Source: Streptomyces sp. A2-16 (GTDB taxonomy: Bacteria; Actinomycetota; Actinomycetes; Streptomycetales; Streptomycetaceae). From it: a stretch of 64,000 bases of DNA. A program made the position numbers and the translations under genes. Below, one piece after another: positions 27,129 to 34,731 of the stretch; the stretch's first letter is position 1; the number at the start of each line of letters is the position of its first letter. Location of the stretch: positions 3,596,001-3,660,000 of the forward strand of contig NZ_CP063808.1 in the NCBI RefSeq assembly GCF_018128905.1. The letters are read 5' to 3'. The notes beneath the pieces were generated by a model. The model was not told where the DNA came from and made no database searches. It worked only from the letters and a program-made list of their open reading frames with translations.

Positions 27129-28145
27129 ATGGACCGGCCGCCAGGCATGATGGACGTGGCCCGGGAGGCCGGCGTCTCGCACATCACCGTCTCCCGTGTC
27201 GTCAACGGCCATCCGTCGGTCCGGCCGGAGACCCGCACCCGGGTCGAGGCCGCGATCCAGAAGCTGGGATACCGCCGCAACAGCGTCGCCAGAGCCCTCA
27301 AGAGCCGGCGCTCCTCCACGATCGGCGTGGTGATCGTCGGATCGGAGCTGTTCGAGCTGCCGCGCATCCTGCTGGGCGTGGAGACGGCCGCCAAACAGGC
27401 CGGTTACTGGGTGAGCCTGGCCAGCCGGCAGGGCGAGAGCACCGCCGGTGACCTCATGGAGACGCTGCAACGGCTCACCGACCAGTCGGTGGAGGCGATC
27501 GCCGTCGTCGCCGACCGGCCCGGCGCCGTGGAGACGCTGTCCGGCCTCTCCCTCGGGGTCCCGGTGGCGGTGGTGATGTCCGGCAGCGTGGCCGGCCCCG
27601 ACCTGAGTTCCGTCGAGGTCGACCAGGAACTCGGCGCGCGTCTCGCGGTCCGGCACCTCCTCGGCCTCGGACACCGTCGCATCGCCCATCTCACCGGAGC
27701 GCTGCGCACCTTCGACGCCCGGGCCCGCGTCGAGGGCTGGCGGGCCGAACTCAGCGCGGCGGCGGCCGAAGGACCCCTGCTGGAGGGCGACTTCAGCGCG
27801 GAGAGCGGCTTCCGGCTGGCCCACGAACTCTGCGACGCCGACGCCGGCCCGCCCACCGCGGTCTTCGCGGGCAACGACCAGATGGCCATGGGCGCGCTCG
27901 CGGCCTTCGCCGAACGCGGTGTGAGGGTGCCCCACGACGTGTCGGTCGTCGGCTTCGACGACATGAAGGGTGCCGGATACCTGGTGCCCGCCCTGACCAC
28001 GGTCCGCCAGGACTTCGTCCATCTCGGCACCAGCGCCATCGAGCTTCTGGTGCGCAGGGTGGGCGGTGAGCCGCCGGAACGGCAGCGGATCACGCCCCGA
28101 CTGGTCGTACGGCACAGCACCGCCGCACCCCGCTCGGACACCTGA
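27129..28145 (+). CDS. LacI family transcriptional regulator
   Basis: A 338-residue repressor. The helix-turn-helix and hinge occupy residues 7-60 (MMDVAREAGVSHITVSRVV...ARALKSRRS). A periplasmic-binding-like sugar domain follows, with FAGNDQMAMGALAAFAERGV and VSVVGFDDMKGAGYLVP near residues 255-300. The next genes are a broken GH43 and a GH1 beta-glucosidase around the palindrome TGTTAACGTTAACA, which is a plausible binding site. The gene converges on the GH43 remnant with a 38-bp gap. Confidence 0.92.
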   Translation: MDRPPGMMDVAREAGVSHITVSRVVNGHPSVRPETRTRVEAAIQKLGYRRNSVARALKSRRSSTIGVVIVGSELFELPRILLGVETAAKQAGYWVSLASRQGESTAGDLMETLQRLTDQSVEAIAVVADRPGAVETLSGLSLGVPVAVVMSGSVAGPDLSSVEVDQELGARLAVRHLLGLGHRRIAHLTGALRTFDARARVEGWRAELSAAAAEGPLLEGDFSAESGFRLAHELCDADAGPPTAVFAGNDQMAMGALAAFAERGVRVPHDVSVVGFDDMKGAGYLVPALTTVRQDFVHLGTSAIELLVRRVGGEPPERQRITPRLVVRHSTAAPRSDT

Positions 28146-28182
28146 GGCGCGAACGGCGCGGCGATCGCGGACGCCGGGCGGA

Positions 28183-28704
28183 TCACCCGGCCGGGCGGGG
28201 CCCGTACTCGAACCACCGCACGTGTGCCACGCCCGCGCCCTCCTGCGCGTCGCCGACGCCGGTCACCTCCGGTTCGGCGGCGTCGCGGCAGGCGGTGAAC
28301 CAGCACCGGCCGTTGTCGAAGAACAGGGACGGGTCGATGCCCTCCGCGTCCAGGACGACCGGGTCCGACCAGGGCCCCGCCGGGTCGGAGGCCGTGAACA
28401 GGTAGGTGGTGCTGCCCCGGCGGCCGCGTGCCAGGGCCACCACCACGTAGAAGGTGCCCTCGTGATGGCGGATCGTGGCAGCCCAGAGGCCGTCCGCGAC
28501 GTCGAGGCCGGTCAGCGACACCTGCGACGGACGGTCCACCACATGCCCGAGCGGCCGCCAGTCCACCAGGTCGCGGCTGTGCAGGACCGGGATCCCGGGG
28601 TGGAACGCGAACGACGACGTGACCAGGTAGAAGTCCTCCCCGACCCGGCAGATCGAGGGGTCCGGGTGGCTGCCGGACAGAACGGGGTTGGAGAAGGTCG
28701 GCAC
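28183..28704 (-). pseudogene. GH43 beta-xylosidase remnant with large internal deletion
   Basis: The 173-codon frame starts as a normal GH43 xylosidase (SNPVLSGSHPDPSICRVGED, catalytic base Asp in HPDPS, then GIDPSLFFDNGRCWFT) but leaves the family pattern after about residue 145, at DAAEPE. It ends GAGVAHVRWFEYGPR, which resembles the very C-terminus (DFDWFEY) of full-length enzymes of about 500 residues. This looks like one in-frame deletion removing roughly 320 residues, including the general-acid region and the C-terminal lectin-like domain. The GTG start and upstream operator are intact. It is probably inactive. Confidence 0.7.
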
Positions 28705-28756
28705 GAGCGCACTCCGAGGCGGACGGGACGGCAGCGGGGATCTTCGGGGCAGGGCC

Positions 28757-28779
28757 TTGACAGCTTGTTAACGTTAACA
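28757..28779. promoter_or_regulatory. LacI-type operator TGTTAACGTTAACA next to a TTGACA box
   Basis: A perfect 14-bp palindrome (28766-28779) with the CG centre typical of LacI-family sites. It follows a consensus -35 TTGACA (28757-28762) on the plus strand after 3 bp, so bound repressor would cover the spacer. The -10 is weak. The site serves the divergent GH43 remnant and GH1 gene. Confidence 0.75.
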
Positions 28780-28870
28780 TCACCGTGGTTCCCGGACACC
28801 GACCTCCATCCCCTGGTCGTCATGGGCTCGGCCGTCTCGTCCGTACCGGCATCCAGCAGAAAGCGACCGC

Positions 28871-30304
28871 ATGTCGACACCTCAGCCCCGGTCCTTCCCC
28901 GCGCACTTCCTCCTCGGCTCCGCGACCGCCGCCTACCAGATCGAGGGCGCCGCGGACGAGGACGGGCGCGGCCCCTCCATCTGGGACACCTACTCCCACA
29001 CCCCGGGCAACACGTGGAACGGCGACACCGGTGACGTGGCCGCCGACCACTACCACCGCCTGGACGAAGACCTCGACCTCATGGCGTCCCTCGGACTGAG
29101 GGCCTACCGGTTCTCCATCGCCTGGCCCCGCATCCAGCCCACCGGCCGCGGCCCGGTCAACCCCAAGGGGCTGGACTTCTACAGCCGCCTGGTCGACGGC
29201 CTGCTCCAGAGGGACATCGCCCCGGTCGCGACCCTCTACCACTGGGACCTGCCCCAGGCGCTGGAGGACGAGGGCGGCTGGACGAACCGCGCCACCGCGT
29301 ACGCCTTCGCCGACTACGCCCGTGTCGTCGGCGAAGCCCTCGGCGACCGCGTCGCGATCTGGACCACCCTGAACGAACCGTGGTGCTCCGCCTACCTCGG
29401 CTACGGAGCCGGGGCCCACGCGCCCGGCCGCAGGGACGGTGCGGCGGCGCTGACCGCGGTCCACCATCTCAACCTCGCCCACGGGCTGGCCGTTCAGCAG
29501 CTCAGGGAGGTCACCACCAACGATCCGCAGTACTCGGTCACCCTCAACTTCCATGTCCTGCGCGGCCGGGGCGAGGGCGCCGACGAAGCCGTGCGCCGTA
29601 TCGACGCGCTGGCCAACCGCGCCTTCACCGACCCCCTGCTGCTCGGCCACTACCCACGGGACCTCATGGAGGACACCGCGGCCGTCACGGACTGGTCGTT
29701 CGTCGAGGACGGCGACCTCGACCGGATCCGGCAGCCCCTGGACCTGCTCGGTGTCAACTACTACGCCACCACCACCGTCCGGCTGTGGGACGGCGTGACG
29801 GACCGGCAGAACAACGACGGGCACAAGGACATGGGCGGCTCGGCCTGGCCCGGCTCGCCGCAGGTCGAGTTCGTGGCGCAGGACGGCCCGCACACGGCCA
29901 TGGGCTGGAACATCGACCCCGACGGTCTCGAGGAACTCCTTCTGGACCTGCACCGCCGGTTCCCGGACCAGCCGCTGGTCATCACCGAGAACGGAGCGGC
30001 CTTCGAGGACCAGGTCACCACCCGCCCCGACGGCAGCCCCGCGGTCCACGATCCGCAGCGCGTCGACTACCTCCACCGGCACTTCGTCGCCGCCCACCGG
30101 GCACTCGCCGCGGGGGTCGATCTGCGCGGGTACTTCGTGTGGTCGCTGATGGACAACTTCGAGTGGGGATACGGCTACTCGAAGCGCTTCGGCATCGTCC
30201 ACGTCGACTACGAGACCCAGCGCCGCACGCTCAAGGACAGCGCCCTGTGGTACCGGCGACTGGCGACGACGCGCACCATTCCGGAGCCGGGAAGCGAGGA
30301 GTAG
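28871..30304 (+). CDS. GH1 family beta-glucosidase
   Basis: A 477-residue cytoplasmic (beta/alpha)8 glycosidase without a signal peptide. The N-terminal signature [15 protein letters not shown], acid/base Glu169 in TLNEPW, NYYATT, nucleophile Glu373 in ITENGAA and the aglycone loop [18 protein letters not shown] are intact. It should cleave imported cellobiose or related beta-glucosides. The promoter contains TGTTAACGTTAACA rather than the CebR box found upstream of the GH30 and CE2 genes, so it probably answers to a different LacI protein, possibly the one at 27.1 kb. The ribosome-binding site is weak. Confidence 0.95.
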   Translation: MSTPQPRSFPAHFLLGSATAAYQIEGAADEDGRGPSIWDTYSHTPGNTWNGDTGDVAADHYHRLDEDLDLMASLGLRAYRFSIAWPRIQPTGRGPVNPKGLDFYSRLVDGLLQRDIAPVATLYHWDLPQALEDEGGWTNRATAYAFADYARVVGEALGDRVAIWTTLNEPWCSAYLGYGAGAHAPGRRDGAAALTAVHHLNLAHGLAVQQLREVTTNDPQYSVTLNFHVLRGRGEGADEAVRRIDALANRAFTDPLLLGHYPRDLMEDTAAVTDWSFVEDGDLDRIRQPLDLLGVNYYATTTVRLWDGVTDRQNNDGHKDMGGSAWPGSPQVEFVAQDGPHTAMGWNIDPDGLEELLLDLHRRFPDQPLVITENGAAFEDQVTTRPDGSPAVHDPQRVDYLHRHFVAAHRALAAGVDLRGYFVWSLMDNFEWGYGYSKRFGIVHVDYETQRRTLKDSALWYRRLATTRTIPEPGSEE

Positions 30305-30430
30305 CGGGGGCGGGCCCGGGTGCGGCCGGACCAACGGGTTGGCCGTCGACGCGGGGCACGGATGCGAGGTCCGGCATGCTCGCCCAGGTGCGTCCACCCC
30401 GGCCGGTCAGGATCGGCGCTCTCGTTCCGC

Positions 30431-30475
30431 CGACCCGATCCGACCCGACCCGACCCGACCCGACCCGGCCCGGCC
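30431..30475. repeat. Pentanucleotide CGACC tandem repeat
   Basis: Nine consecutive pentamers, six of them exact CGACC, the others CGATC or CGGCC, lie in the 220-bp gap between the GH1 gene and the convergent VOC gene. No gene is visible in the gap. Confidence 0.8.
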
Positions 30476-30524
30476 GGGTCGAGGTGGCCGTGGCGGAAGC
30501 CGGTTGGGCCGGGGACCTTGCCGG

Positions 30525-30878
30525 TCAGGCGGGCTGCCACAGTTCGATGCGGTGGCCCTCCGGGTCGGTGACCCAGCCGAACCGGCCCACGCCCTCCATG
30601 TCCTGGGTCTCCTCGGACACGTCCGCTCCGCGGGCGCGTAGTTGCGCGAGCATCGCGTCCAGGTCGCGGACCCGGAAGTTGAGCATGGTCTGTTGAGTGC
30701 GGGGGCCGAAGTAGTCGGTCCCCGACTCGAAGGCGGCGAAGACCGTGGGCCCGTCCTCCTGACGCCACAACCCGTTCTCGTCGGCGTCCAGGCCCAGGCA
30801 GTCGCGGTACCACGCGGTCAGCGCCGCGGGGTCGGCGGACCTGAGGAAGTAGCCGCCGATGCCAAGCACTCGTTCCAT
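30525..30878 (-). CDS. VOC family protein, single-domain (glyoxalase-like)
   Basis: A 117-residue VOC protein. LGIGGYFLRSADPAALTAWY at the N-terminus and FGWVTDPEGHRIELWQPA at the C-terminus (with a Glu metal ligand) mark the domain. The start MERVLG is favoured because AGGA lies 7-9 nt upstream; an ATG three codons earlier is possible. It follows the SnoaL-like gene on the same strand by 83 bp and may be the last gene of the MarR-controlled run. Possible roles include isomerase, lyase or binding of electrophiles. Confidence 0.8.
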   Translation of the reverse strand: MERVLGIGGYFLRSADPAALTAWYRDCLGLDADENGLWRQEDGPTVFAAFESGTDYFGPRTQQTMLNFRVRDLDAMLAQLRARGADVSEETQDMEGVGRFGWVTDPEGHRIELWQPA

Positions 30879-30961
30879 GCCGGCCATCCTGCCAGGAGTG
30901 CCGCCCCGCGCAGCGGTATGTCAGCGGCGCGCGCACCGATGACATACCGCCGCGGCGCACC

Positions 30962-31378
30962 TCAGTGGGACATCGCCTCGCGTACGAGCGCGGTGTCGAC
31001 GAACTGCTCGAAGCGCACGATCAGTCCGCCGCGCACGACGAAGTGGTGGGCGACGCGCACGTCGATCCGCTTGCCGGTGGCCTTGTTGGCGGCGGTGTAG
31101 CGGGCCAGGACGACGACGTTCTCGCCGTCCACGACGTAGGTGTCGTCGTGGGCCGTCCAGCCGTCCCACGCCTTGCCCAGTTGCTCCATCACGTTCGAGG
31201 TGACGCCGTCGGGGGTGCGGTAGGTGCCGGCCAGGGGAAAGCCGGCCATCTCGGTCCACTCCACGTCGGGTGCGAGCGTGGCCCTCAGAGCCTCCAGGTC
31301 CCCGGCCGCGGAAGCCAGGTACTGGCGCCGTACGACGTCGGCGGGGGCGGTGGAGGTGGCGAAGTCGGTGTCGGTCAT
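30962..31378 (-). CDS. SnoaL-like / NTF2-fold protein
   Basis: A 138-residue alpha+beta-barrel protein. VVRRQYLASAAGDLEALRAT, then DVEWTEMAGFPLAGTYR and HFVVRGGLIVRFEQFVDTAL follow the nuclear-transport-factor-2/SnoaL pattern, in which a pocket binds small polycyclic or ketone substrates. The ATG lies 5 bp after the MBL-fold gene stop, so the two are translationally linked. The function is unknown; context suggests a detoxification or modification step. Confidence 0.82.
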   Translation of the reverse strand: MTDTDFATSTAPADVVRRQYLASAAGDLEALRATLAPDVEWTEMAGFPLAGTYRTPDGVTSNVMEQLGKAWDGWTAHDDTYVVDGENVVVLARYTAANKATGKRIDVRVAHHFVVRGGLIVRFEQFVDTALVREAMSH

Positions 31379-31383
31379 GACGG

Positions 31384-32190
31384 TCAGCCCCACTTCATCT
31401 CGCCCTTGGCGACCTTCGCACCGATCTGGGCGGCGATCAGCATGCCGTTGTCGGGGTAGCGCTTGACGAGGGCTTCGGTGAGCGCGGCGCCGTCGGCCGC
31501 CTTGCCGAGCTCCTCCTCGAAGGCGAGCAGGTAGTCGCGGGTGGCGGTGATGGCGGAGGCGTCGGCGGCCGTGTCGGGCAGGCGGTGCCCGGGGACCACC
31601 AGCTCCGGCTGAAGAGCGGCCATCTCGTCCAGCAGGCCGATCCAGGCGGCGCGGTCATCCGGGGTGGGGGTGTCGGCGACCCAGACGTGCTCCTGCTGGA
31701 AGAGCAGCACACCGCCGAGCAGGGCGCGGTGCTCGGCCTGCCACAGGTAGTGGCGGTCGGGCAGAGCGGCCGGGCCGCCCTTGAGCTGGAAGGTGTGGCC
31801 CTCCAGGGTGAGGTCGCCGGTGAGCGGGGTGAGCTCGACCAGGCGGGTGGGCAGGTTCGCCCCCAGGGCGGCCCAGGCCTTGAGCTTGCCCTCGTAGGAG
31901 TGCTGGACGTGCTCGATGACGATCGGGGTGGCCACGAAGACGGCGTCGGGGAAGGCGTCGGCGACGACCTCGGCGCCGAAGTAGAAGTCGGGGTCGGCGT
32001 GGGAGACGAAGACGGTGGTGAGCGTCTTGCCGGAGTCGAGGATCTCGGCGGCCAGGCGGTGGCCGTCGGCCCGGGTGAAGGCGGCGTCCACCAGGAGGGC
32101 TTCGTTCTCTCCGGTGACGAGGGTGGCGGTCTTGTTCCTGCTGCCGGCCGGGAAGTCGAGGTCGAGGACCTTGAAGTCGAGAGTGCTCAT
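31384..32190 (-). CDS. MBL-fold metallo-hydrolase
   Basis: A 268-residue metallo-beta-lactamase-fold protein. The metal motif reads FVSHADPDFYFGAEVV near residue 63; the usual HxHxDH is altered to H-A-D-P-D-F-Y, so one zinc site is probably incomplete. LVVPGHRLPDTA near residue 200 supplies another histidine. It sits between the DsbA-like and SnoaL-like genes (45 bp and 5 bp gaps). Start after AAGGAG. Likely a hydrolase or thioester/lactone enzyme of unknown substrate. Confidence 0.87.
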   Translation of the reverse strand: MSTLDFKVLDLDFPAGSRNKTATLVTGENEALLVDAAFTRADGHRLAAEILDSGKTLTTVFVSHADPDFYFGAEVVADAFPDAVFVATPIVIEHVQHSYEGKLKAWAALGANLPTRLVELTPLTGDLTLEGHTFQLKGGPAALPDRHYLWQAEHRALLGGVLLFQQEHVWVADTPTPDDRAAWIGLLDEMAALQPELVVPGHRLPDTAADASAITATRDYLLAFEEELGKAADGAALTEALVKRYPDNGMLIAAQIGAKVAKGEMKWG

Positions 32191-32235
32191 GCTCGGGGCT
32201 CCTTGCGGGGGTGGACGGGGCGGGGAGGGGCGGGG

Positions 32236-32847
32236 TCAGGACAGGCCCGCGAGCCGCCGGTCGATCTCGTCGGCGGTGGCGCGGCCGTGGGCCAGTGGGG
32301 CGACACGCTCGCCGACGACGGCGAGCAGGGTGGGAAAGCCGGTGACACCCAGTTCGGCGCTGCGGCGGAAGTCCGCCGCGGCCTCCGCCCGGCTCTCGGG
32401 TGCCTCGAAGGCGGTGACCACGGCCTCGGCGTCGAGTCCGGCGGCCGCGGCGAGCTTCCGGTAGGTGGCCGGGTCGGACAGGCTCAGGCCGTCGACGTAG
32501 AAGGCCGTCTGGAGGTCCGTGGCCAGTTCCGCCGTCCGCTCGGGGGCCATCCGGCGCAGCGCGGCCACGCCGCGGGCGGCGGCCTCGGAGTCCATGACGA
32601 ACGAACCGTCGGCGATCAGTTCCTGGTACGGCTCGCCGAACCGGGCGCCGGTCTGCTCGGCGATCTGGGCATTGGCCCCCTGGACGTGGCCGATCTCCCG
32701 GATCGGGACGCGCCGGCCGCCGGTGAACAGCCCGCCGGAGACGACCTCGACCGGCAGTTCGGGGTGGCGTGCGACGACCTCGCGCAGGGGTGCGGAGAAA
32801 CCGTGGGACCAGCCGCAGTAGGCGTCGAAGACGTAGACGAGCTTCAT
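32236..32847 (-). CDS. DsbA family thioredoxin-fold protein with CGWS active-site motif
   Basis: A 203-residue cytoplasmic protein of the DsbA/FrnE group. The active-site motif is YCGWSHG at residues 10-16, in place of CPxC: only one cysteine, with a serine at the second position, which is closer to glutathione-transferase-like or mono-thiol members. GVTGFPTLLAVVGERVAPLAHG near residue 165 holds the cis-Pro loop. It has no signal peptide. It is the first structural gene after the MarR regulator, directly behind a promoter with embedded operator. Confidence 0.87.
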   Translation of the reverse strand: MKLVYVFDAYCGWSHGFSAPLREVVARHPELPVEVVSGGLFTGGRRVPIREIGHVQGANAQIAEQTGARFGEPYQELIADGSFVMDSEAAARGVAALRRMAPERTAELATDLQTAFYVDGLSLSDPATYRKLAAAAGLDAEAVVTAFEAPESRAEAAADFRRSAELGVTGFPTLLAVVGERVAPLAHGRATADEIDRRLAGLS

Positions 32848-32900
32848 CCAGGACCTCGGGGGAAGCGGCGCCCGCCTGGTGCGGGCACTCACCCTCGGAA

Positions 32901-32928
32901 ACATTATCTGACTCGTCAGATATTTCAA
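32901..32928 (-). promoter_or_regulatory. Promoter with embedded MarR-type operator for the DsbA-MBL-SnoaL genes
   Basis: On the minus strand TTGAAA and TAATGT are 16 bp apart. An 8+2+8 perfect palindrome (TATCTGAC-TC-GTCAGATA on the plus strand, 32905-32922) fills the spacer and touches both boxes. A dimer bound here would exclude RNA polymerase. The AT-rich island stands out from the surrounding GC-rich DNA. The likely ligand is the MarR protein encoded immediately upstream. Confidence 0.85.
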
Positions 32929-32971
32929 CGCGGGAAGGCCCGGTCGAGTGATGCGCGTCGCAGTACGCCGC

Positions 32972-33475
32972 TCAGGGCAGCAGCGGCAGCGCGTCCCGGG
33001 CCGCGTGGCTCAGGAGACGCAGGTCCTCCGCGAAGCGCTCCCGGTGGGCGGCCGGCAGGGGTTCCAGGAAGTACCGCTTGATGTTCTCCACGTGGAGCCG
33101 GGAGGCGCGTACGGCGGTCTCCTCGCCCAGGGGTGTCAGGCGCACCAGGCGTCCTCGCCCGTCGTCCGGGTCCGCGACGCGCCGCACGAGGCCCGCCGTC
33201 TCCATGCGGTCCACCAGACGGGTCGCCCCGCCCGAGCTGAGCACCTGCTCCTGGCCGATCGCCCGCATCGACAGGCCGGGCTCGCCCGCCCGCCCCAGGA
33301 TCAGCAGCACCTCGAACATCAGATGGCTGATCCCGCACTCCTCCTCGATCCGCCGGCCCAGGATGTACTCCAGCCGGTTCGCCGCGCCCTGCAGCCGCCC
33401 GAACGCCAGGACCAGCGCGTCGTCGGCCGCCTCCCTGGCGCTCGTGATCTCCCTCTGTGCGTCCTGCTCGCCCAC
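32972..33475 (-). CDS. MarR family transcriptional regulator
   Basis: A 167-residue winged-helix repressor. LEYILGRRIEEECGISHLMF, LSMRAIGQEQVLSSGGATRLVDRM (recognition helix) and the wing VADPDDGRGRLVRLTPLGEE are clear. Start GTG follows GGAGGTG at 5-bp spacing; longer openings have no such signal. It lies upstream of the DsbA-like gene on the same strand, with the palindromic operator in the 124-bp gap. MarR proteins of this kind often sense phenolics or electrophiles. Confidence 0.92.
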   Translation of the reverse strand: MGEQDAQREITSAREAADDALVLAFGRLQGAANRLEYILGRRIEEECGISHLMFEVLLILGRAGEPGLSMRAIGQEQVLSSGGATRLVDRMETAGLVRRVADPDDGRGRLVRLTPLGEETAVRASRLHVENIKRYFLEPLPAAHRERFAEDLRLLSHAARDALPLLP

Positions 33476-33615
33476 GGCACCTCCATATGTCCCTAGGGGG
33501 CGGAACCTATCGCGCCTGATCGCGTCGGGTGGCGGGGTCCCCTCGCCCGGACGGCCGTACCCGGCGGATCGCCCAGGACGGTGTTCGCGCACCTCCGGCG
33601 CGCCCGGTCCGCGCA

Positions 33616-34596
33616 CTACGCCACAGGTGCCCGCTCGTCCAGGAGTCCCTCGTTGCGCAGGTCGTCCCACAGCCGTGCCGGGATGTCCGCGCCGAACGCC
33701 GCCGTGTTGCCGCGCACTTCCTCCGCGGTCCGCATGCCGACCACGATGCCCGCGACCGCCGGGTGCCGGAGCGGGAACGCCATCGCCAGCTCCGGGAGGG
33801 TCACGCCGTGGGCCTCGCAGACGTCGGCGATACGGTGCGCGCGTCGCACCAGCCGCGGTGCGGCGGGGGCGTAGTCGAAGGTGCTGTCCTCGGCGGGGCG
33901 GGCCGTGGCGAGCAGACCGGAGTTGAAGACCGACGCCGCGAGGACCGAGACTCCGCGGTCCGTGCAGACGGGCAGGAGCTCGTCCAGGGCGCTGTGGTCC
34001 AGGAGCGTGTAGCGGCCGGACAGCATCACGACGTCCACGTCCGCCTCCCTGACCAGCCGGGCCAGTTTCCCGGGGTGGTACATCCCCGCGCCGATCGCCC
34101 CCACCACGCCCTGGGCGCGGAGTTCGGCGAGAGCCGGGTATCCGTCGCGCAACGCGTCCTCGAAGCGCTCCTCCGCGTCGTGCAGGAACAGCATGTCGAT
34201 ACGGTCCACACCCATCCGCTCCAGCGAGTCCTCAACGCTGCGCAGCACACCGTCCCGCGTGAAGTCCCACACCCTGCGGTGCGTCGCGGGCACCGCGAAA
34301 CTCTCGTCCGTACGGCCCGCCGGGTCCTGCGGGACCAGCAGCCGGCCGACCTTCGTCGACAGGGTGAACTCCTCGCGCGGCCTGTCCCGGAGCAGGGCAC
34401 CGGTGCGGCGCTCGGAGTGGCCGATGCCGTAGTGCGGGGAGGTGTCGAAGTAGCGGATCCCGCTGTCCCAGGCCGCCTCCAGGGCACCCGCGGCCGTCTC
34501 GTCGTCCAGCGGTGCGAACAGTCCGCCGAGCGGACCACCGCCGAAGCCAAGCTCCGTGACGTGCACATCGGTCTTCCCGAGCCGGTTCCGCCTCAT
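33616..34596 (-). CDS. Aldo/keto reductase (aldose/fucose dehydrogenase-like)
   Basis: A 326-residue TIM-barrel NAD(P)H oxidoreductase. RRNRLGKTDVHVTELGFGGG at the N-terminus, the catalytic tetrad region GIRYFDTSPHYGIGHSERR near residue 50 (Asp and Tyr) and LSTKVGRLL near residue 80 (Lys) are present. DRIDMLFLHDAEE near residue 135 supplies the His. The pattern resembles L-fucose/D-threo-aldose 1-dehydrogenases. Start after GAGGGGAG. It lies 140 bp upstream of the MarR gene on the same strand, but the gap suggests its own transcript. Confidence 0.9.
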   Translation of the reverse strand: MRRNRLGKTDVHVTELGFGGGPLGGLFAPLDDETAAGALEAAWDSGIRYFDTSPHYGIGHSERRTGALLRDRPREEFTLSTKVGRLLVPQDPAGRTDESFAVPATHRRVWDFTRDGVLRSVEDSLERMGVDRIDMLFLHDAEERFEDALRDGYPALAELRAQGVVGAIGAGMYHPGKLARLVREADVDVVMLSGRYTLLDHSALDELLPVCTDRGVSVLAASVFNSGLLATARPAEDSTFDYAPAAPRLVRRAHRIADVCEAHGVTLPELAMAFPLRHPAVAGIVVGMRTAEEVRGNTAAFGADIPARLWDDLRNEGLLDERAPVA

Positions 34597-34731
34597 CCAC
34601 CGCTCCCCTCGCGACGCCGACAACGCGCGGTCATCCTGCCTCGGTGCGTGCCGCACGGCCAACGCGTTTTACCGGCGCCCGGCTCCCCGCGGCCACAACA
34701 CCCCTGCGGCCAGACCGACTTGGGGGGACTC

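Noticed and set aside
28757..28779. CebR control of the GH1 beta-glucosidase
   Set aside because: Beta-glucosidase genes in ceb clusters usually carry TGGGAGCGCTCCCA, but I found only TGTTAACGTTAACA here and no cebR or cebEFG gene.
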